Part shown: in pieces, positions 60,446 through 64,000 of the stretch | Numbering within the stretch: position 1 is the first letter of the stretch | Layout of the letters: each line of letters starts with the position of its first letter | Assembly (NCBI GenBank): GCA_018110985.1 | Contig: JAGAWT010000025.1 | Span: 91,970-155,969, forward strand | Direction: 5' to 3' | Source of the DNA: Oscillospiraceae bacterium | GTDB lineage: Bacteria; Bacillota; Clostridia; Oscillospirales; Ruminococcaceae | DNA length: 64,000 nt | Notes under the pieces: model-generated | The model's database searches: none | Seen by the model: the letters and a program-made list of their open reading frames with translations, nothing else | What the model was told of the DNA's origin: nothing | Made by a program: the position numbers and the translations under genes

Positions 60446-62914
60446 TTAGCCCATTATTACGGTAACTTCATGTACACCGGAGGTGATGTCCTTTATAACA
60501 TTGCCTTCTACAGCCTTGCCGTCCACGGTAAGGGACTTTACGCCCTTCTGAACGTGATCGGGGTTCTGTATGTCGATGTTGAAGGTAGCGCCTCTGAACT
60601 TTCTTGTTACCTTGTAGCCGTTCCACTCATGAGGAATGGAAGGATCTATCTTCAGACCGTCGTAATCGGGGATGATACCCAGTATATACTGGCTTATGGC
60701 AACAAAGTTCCATGCAGCCGTACCTGTGAGCCAGGAGTTCTTTGCTTCGCCGAAGCGCTTTGCATCCTTGCCTGCCACCATCTGAGCGTATACATAGGGC
60801 TCGGTGCGGTGGAGACCCTCATCCTCCTGATAAGCGGGAGCTATGCGGGTGTAGTAGTCAAATGCCTTGTCACCCATGCCGGCATGAGCCGCAGCACACA
60901 TGATCCATGCGTTGTTATGGCAGAATATGCCTGCATTCTCCTTGTATCCTCCGGGATAGGTGGAGATCTCGCCGTATTCTACGATGTACTTTGTAAATGC
61001 AGGGTTGTTGAGAACAAGACCGTGCTTGGTGCCAAGGTACTTGTCTATGCTTGCAACGGTCTTTTCGGTAAACTCCCTGCCGCCGATATCGGACATGATG
61101 CAGAAGCCCTGAGGCTCGATGAATATCTTGCCCTCTTCGTTCTCCTTGGAGCCCACCTTCTTGCCGTAGGCATCATATGCACGCAGGAACCAGTCGCCGT
61201 CCCAGCCGTAGTCTATGACAGCCTGCTTCATCTTGTCGATCTCCGCCTGAGCCTTGTCGGCCTCCTCGTTCTGTCCCATCCTGCGGCAGAGCTCTACATA
61301 TTCGGGTCCTATGTAGGTGAACATTCCTGCGATCATCACAGATTCCGCAGTTTCTTCATTAAGGGGCTTGCCGGTCTCGGGATCCACCTCATGAGCGATG
61401 TTGGAAGCTGTATTCTGGAAGGATTCTCCGGGGACTCTGGAGAAGCAGTTGAGGTTGAGGCAGTCGTTCCAGTCTGCACGTCCTATAAGGGGCAGACCGT
61501 GAGGACCCTTGTTGTTCACCACATGATAGAAGCTCCTCTTCAGGTGATCCAGCAGGGGCTGTGCAAGAGCGGGGTCGTTCTTGTAGTCTACCTTTTCATC
61601 AAGTATGCCGTAGTCACCGGTCTCCTTGATATAGGCTGCGGTGGAAAGTATCATCCACAGAGGATCGTCATTGAAGTTCGTGCCTGCCGCATCGTTGCCC
61701 TTCTTTGTGAGAGGCTGGTACTGGTGATAGTTTCCGCCGTCCTCAAGCTGTGTGGCAGCGATGTCGATTATCCTCTCTCTTGCTCTTTCGGGTATCTGGT
61801 GAACGAAGCCCAGGAGGTCCTGGTTGGAGTCTCTGAATCCCATGCCTCTGCCTATGCCGCTCTCAAAGTAGGAAGCGGAGCGGGAAAGGTTGAAGGTCAC
61901 CATGCACTGGTACTGGTTCCAGATATTTACCTGCCTGTTGAGCTTTTCATCATCCGATGTAACGGTGTACTTGGAAAGGAGCTCATCCCAGTCAGCCTTC
62001 AGCGCTGCAAGTGCGGCATCGGCCTTTTCTGCGGAATCGAACATATCCATCATGGCATATGCTCTTGACTTGTTCATGGAGCCGTCGGCGTTGAACTTTT
62101 CCTCCACGGGATTCTTCACATAGCCCAGAACATATACCAGTTTCTTTTCCTCACCGGGCTCCAGTGTGATCTCCTTGTAGTGGGAAGCCACAGGAGACCA
62201 GCCGTCTGCAACGGAGCACTTGGGAGCGCCGTTCATAACGGTCTCGGGGTTGGAGAAGTCGTTGTAGATGCTTCCCATGAAGGTCTCTCTGTCGGTATCG
62301 TATCCGTCTATGCCCTCATTCACCCAGTAGAAAGCAAAGTGGTCTCTTCTTTCCTTGTATTCGGTCTTATGGAAGATAGCAGACTTTTCGATCTCCACCT
62401 CGCCGGTGTTGAAGTTTCTCTGGAAGTTGGTGGAGTCGTCCATAGCATCCCACAGGCACCACTCAACGAAAGAGAACAGCTTGAAGGTCTTCTTTGCGCC
62501 GCTCTCGTTTTTGAGGACTACCTTCTGCACCTCACCGGAGAAATCGTTGGGAACGAAGAAGGTCACTTCTGCGGAAAGGCCGTTCTTTGCGCCCTTGATG
62601 ATGGTGTAGCCCATTCCGTGGCGGCAAACATAGCTGTCAAGCTCGGTCTTTACGGGAGACCAGCCGGGGTTCCACACCGTGCCGTTGTCGTTGATGTAAA
62701 AATAGCGTCCGCCTGCGTCTGCGGGCACGTTATTGTAGCGGTAGCGGGTTATTCTCTGGAGGCGTGCATCCTTGTAAAAGCTGTAGCCGCCCGCAGTGTT
62801 GGAAATAAGGCTGAAAAATGCCTGTGTTCCAAGATAGTTTATCCATGGATAAGGGGTCCTGGGAGATGTGATGACATACTCCTTGTTCTTGTCGTCATAA
62901 TACCCGAATTTCAT
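60446..62914 (-). CDS. Cellobiose phosphorylase (GH94)
   Basis: Cytoplasmic phosphorolysis of cellobiose to glucose 1-phosphate and glucose, saving ATP in cellulose-degrading anaerobes. 822 residues is the normal length. N-terminal beta-sandwich ([32 protein letters not shown]), then the (alpha/alpha)6 barrel with the catalytic Asp in [33 protein letters not shown] and [16 protein letters not shown]. Cellobiose phosphorylase is preferred over cellodextrin or chitobiose enzymes by overall similarity, but specificity is inferred. Confidence 0.93.
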   Translation of the reverse strand: MKFGYYDDKNKEYVITSPRTPYPWINYLGTQAFFSLISNTAGGYSFYKDARLQRITRYRYNNVPADAGGRYFYINDNGTVWNPGWSPVKTELDSYVCRHGMGYTIIKGAKNGLSAEVTFFVPNDFSGEVQKVVLKNESGAKKTFKLFSFVEWCLWDAMDDSTNFQRNFNTGEVEIEKSAIFHKTEYKERRDHFAFYWVNEGIDGYDTDRETFMGSIYNDFSNPETVMNGAPKCSVADGWSPVASHYKEITLEPGEEKKLVYVLGYVKNPVEEKFNADGSMNKSRAYAMMDMFDSAEKADAALAALKADWDELLSKYTVTSDDEKLNRQVNIWNQYQCMVTFNLSRSASYFESGIGRGMGFRDSNQDLLGFVHQIPERARERIIDIAATQLEDGGNYHQYQPLTKKGNDAAGTNFNDDPLWMILSTAAYIKETGDYGILDEKVDYKNDPALAQPLLDHLKRSFYHVVNNKGPHGLPLIGRADWNDCLNLNCFSRVPGESFQNTASNIAHEVDPETGKPLNEETAESVMIAGMFTYIGPEYVELCRRMGQNEEADKAQAEIDKMKQAVIDYGWDGDWFLRAYDAYGKKVGSKENEEGKIFIEPQGFCIMSDIGGREFTEKTVASIDKYLGTKHGLVLNNPAFTKYIVEYGEISTYPGGYKENAGIFCHNNAWIMCAAAHAGMGDKAFDYYTRIAPAYQEDEGLHRTEPYVYAQMVAGKDAKRFGEAKNSWLTGTAAWNFVAISQYILGIIPDYDGLKIDPSIPHEWNGYKVTRKFRGATFNIDIQNPDHVQKGVKSLTVDGKAVEGNVIKDITSGVHEVTVIMG

Positions 62915-62997
62915 TTGGCAAAAACCTCTTTCTTCAAGGGGGACGGTTCAACCGCTTTCCCTGTTTTTTCGGAGTGGGATGTACACTCTGTCTATAA

Positions 62998-63026
62998 ATT
63001 CTATCATATTTTCATTCATATTTCAA
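62998..63026 (-). promoter_or_regulatory. Promoter of the cellobiose phosphorylase gene
   Basis: Minus strand TTGAAA (63026-63021), 17-bp spacer, TAGAAT (63003-62998). The remaining A+T-rich spacer to 63150 shows no other element. Confidence 0.65.
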
Positions 63027-63151
63027 TATATTGTACATTTTTTAAAACGCCAAATAATAAGCTAATTTTTTGTGCAATTCTAACAAAAAATTTAAGTTCA
63101 AAGCAAATGAAGAAAAAATGACATTCCCCTTAAAATTTGCCTGCATTTTGT

Positions 63152-63180
63152 TTGACAAATTTTAAAATTTATGCTATACT
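63152..63180 (+). promoter_or_regulatory. Promoter of the Reg_prop gene
   Basis: TTGACA (63152-63157), 17-bp spacer, TATACT (63175-63180), about 54 bases before the ATG. Confidence 0.8.
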
Positions 63181-63233
63181 ACTACCATATAAGGCTTTTG
63201 TGTACCTTTTGAATGTTTTCCACGGAGGCATAT

Positions 63234-64000
63234 ATGAAAAGATCAGTATCTTCCGCACACAGGGCGTTTTCCATCGTCTGCGCCGTTATCCTGTCCGTAT
63301 TTCTTCTGTCCCCGGCAGTGTCCGCAAGCTCCGTAAGGAGAGACCTTCTCGGCAGGAACACGGTCTTTACCGCCGTGCTCTACGATTCCCTCAACGGGCT
63401 CCCCACCTCGGAAGCCAACGCCATCGCCCAGACAGAGGACGGCTTTATCTGGATCGGCGGGTACAGCGGTCTTACCAGGTACGACGGCACTGAGTTCTTC
63501 CACTTTGATTCCAAAAGCGGCATCTCCAGTGTTTACAGCCTTTTCACCGACTCAAGGGACAGGCTGTGGATAGGCACCAACGAGGACGGCGTAGCCTGCT
63601 TCGACCACGGAGACATCACCCTTTTCGGGCGTGTTGAGCCTCTGCGCTCCTACTCCGTCCGTGATATGACGGAGGACGATGAGGGAAACATAATCATTGC
63701 CACTACGCAGGGGCTTGCCTATGTGGACGCACAGACCAATGAGATACACCTGTTGGACGACCCCCAGCTCAACAACGACTATATCACCGTGCTGGAGAAT
63801 GACGGTTTCGGCAAGGTCTACGGACTGACCCTTGACGGTGCGGTGTTTGAGATAGAGTCCCTGCGGATCACAGCCTACTACGAAGCCAGTGCCTTTGCCA
63901 CGGAAAACATCATAAACGAGCTTTACCCCGATCCCGACAGGGAGGGCGTGCTGTACATGGGCACCGCCGGGGCAGAGCTGATCACCGCTGACATGAACGG
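63234..64000 (+). CDS. Secreted two-component-regulator propeller (Reg_prop) protein, 3' end cut by window
   Basis: 255 residues visible. Signal peptide (AFSIVCAVILSVFLLSPAVSA), then beta-propeller repeats: TEDGFIWIGGYSGLTRYDG, SLFTDSRDRLWIGTNEDGV and MTEDDEGNIIIATTQGLAYVD. Reg_prop propellers form the periplasmic sensor of hybrid kinases or of diguanylate cyclase-type regulators; the output domain lies beyond the window. GGAGG precedes the ATG. It is divergent from the cellobiose phosphorylase gene. Confidence 0.85.
   Translation, partial: MKRSVSSAHRAFSIVCAVILSVFLLSPAVSASSVRRDLLGRNTVFTAVLYDSLNGLPTSEANAIAQTEDGFIWIGGYSGLTRYDGTEFFHFDSKSGISSVYSLFTDSRDRLWIGTNEDGVACFDHGDITLFGRVEPLRSYSVRDMTEDDEGNIIIATTQGLAYVDAQTNEIHLLDDPQLNNDYITVLENDGFGKVYGLTLDGAVFEIESLRITAYYEASAFATENIINELYPDPDREGVLYMGTAGAELITADMN

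Noticed and set aside
1..64000. CRISPR array, prophage, IS transposase or rRNA operon
   Set aside because: No regularly spaced short repeats, no transposase or integrase motif and no rRNA-like sequence were seen on reading both strands.

Overview
The window looks like a chromosome segment of an anaerobic clostridial Firmicute, most probably a Ruminococcus-like member of the Oscillospiraceae. This is inferred from gene content, not from a marker gene: GGAGG-type ribosome binding sites with some TTG/GTG starts, a FabK-type FAS II operon, SufCBD without Isc, a tyrosine T-box, a PPi-type phosphofructokinase, and plant-fibre enzymes (GH94 cellobiose phosphorylase, GH26 mannanase lipoprotein). I see no phage, insertion sequence, CRISPR array or integrase. 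Gene density is high and most genes sit in tight, often ATGA-overlapping operons.

Layout. 1-8.6 kb (minus): fatty acid synthesis fabH-fabK-fabG-fabF-accB-(pilin-like lipoprotein)-fabZ-accC, running into cheR and cheB (cut by the window start); fabD, acpP and accDA are missing here. 8.6-12.1 kb (minus): sufC-sufB-sufD with a strong promoter and a hairpin-rich leader. 12.3-17.2 kb (minus): comEC without its metallo-beta-lactamase domain behind a chemoreceptor, then a PH/coiled-coil/SHOCT protein. 17.3-19.4 kb: argS (minus) and tRNA-Leu(CAG) (plus). 19.5-31.4 kb (plus): trxA, a RING-finger/zinc-ribbon membrane protein, a split ThrE-type exporter, a PfkB kinase, an M23 hydrolase, then a catalytically dead S26-like protein, a catalytically dead S24-like repressor, era, recO and mutS2. 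31.7-41.2 kb (minus): a Tyr T-box leader, an acetyltransferase, tyrS, trpB2, an HtrA protease, a small membrane protein, an amidohydrolase, the GH26 mannanase and a PrsW-type protease. 41.3-51.5 kb (minus): sigma/anti-sigma pair with an A+T-rich NERD gene; YfhO, SDR, methyltransferase and hydrolase; TSCPD, PH-domain and DUF4186 proteins; a Ca/Na exchanger. 51.7-55.2 kb (plus): PPi-PFK, a LURP-one protein and an LTA-synthase-like protein, facing a two-component system (minus). 57.6-64 kb: ZIP transporter, YdcF-like protein, cysK, cellobiose phosphorylase and a truncated Reg_prop propeller protein.

Most notable non-genic signal: four copies of an exactly 105-bp imperfect palindrome (12153, 31400, 31618, 50039) with identical stem/internal-loop architecture, each placed at or close to a gene 3' end and in one case supplying the last codons and the stop. 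Other highlights are the Tyr T-box with an atypical acceptor-binding bulge and terminator arms about 115 nt apart, and the two adjacent clan-SF protease relatives that have both lost their nucleophile.
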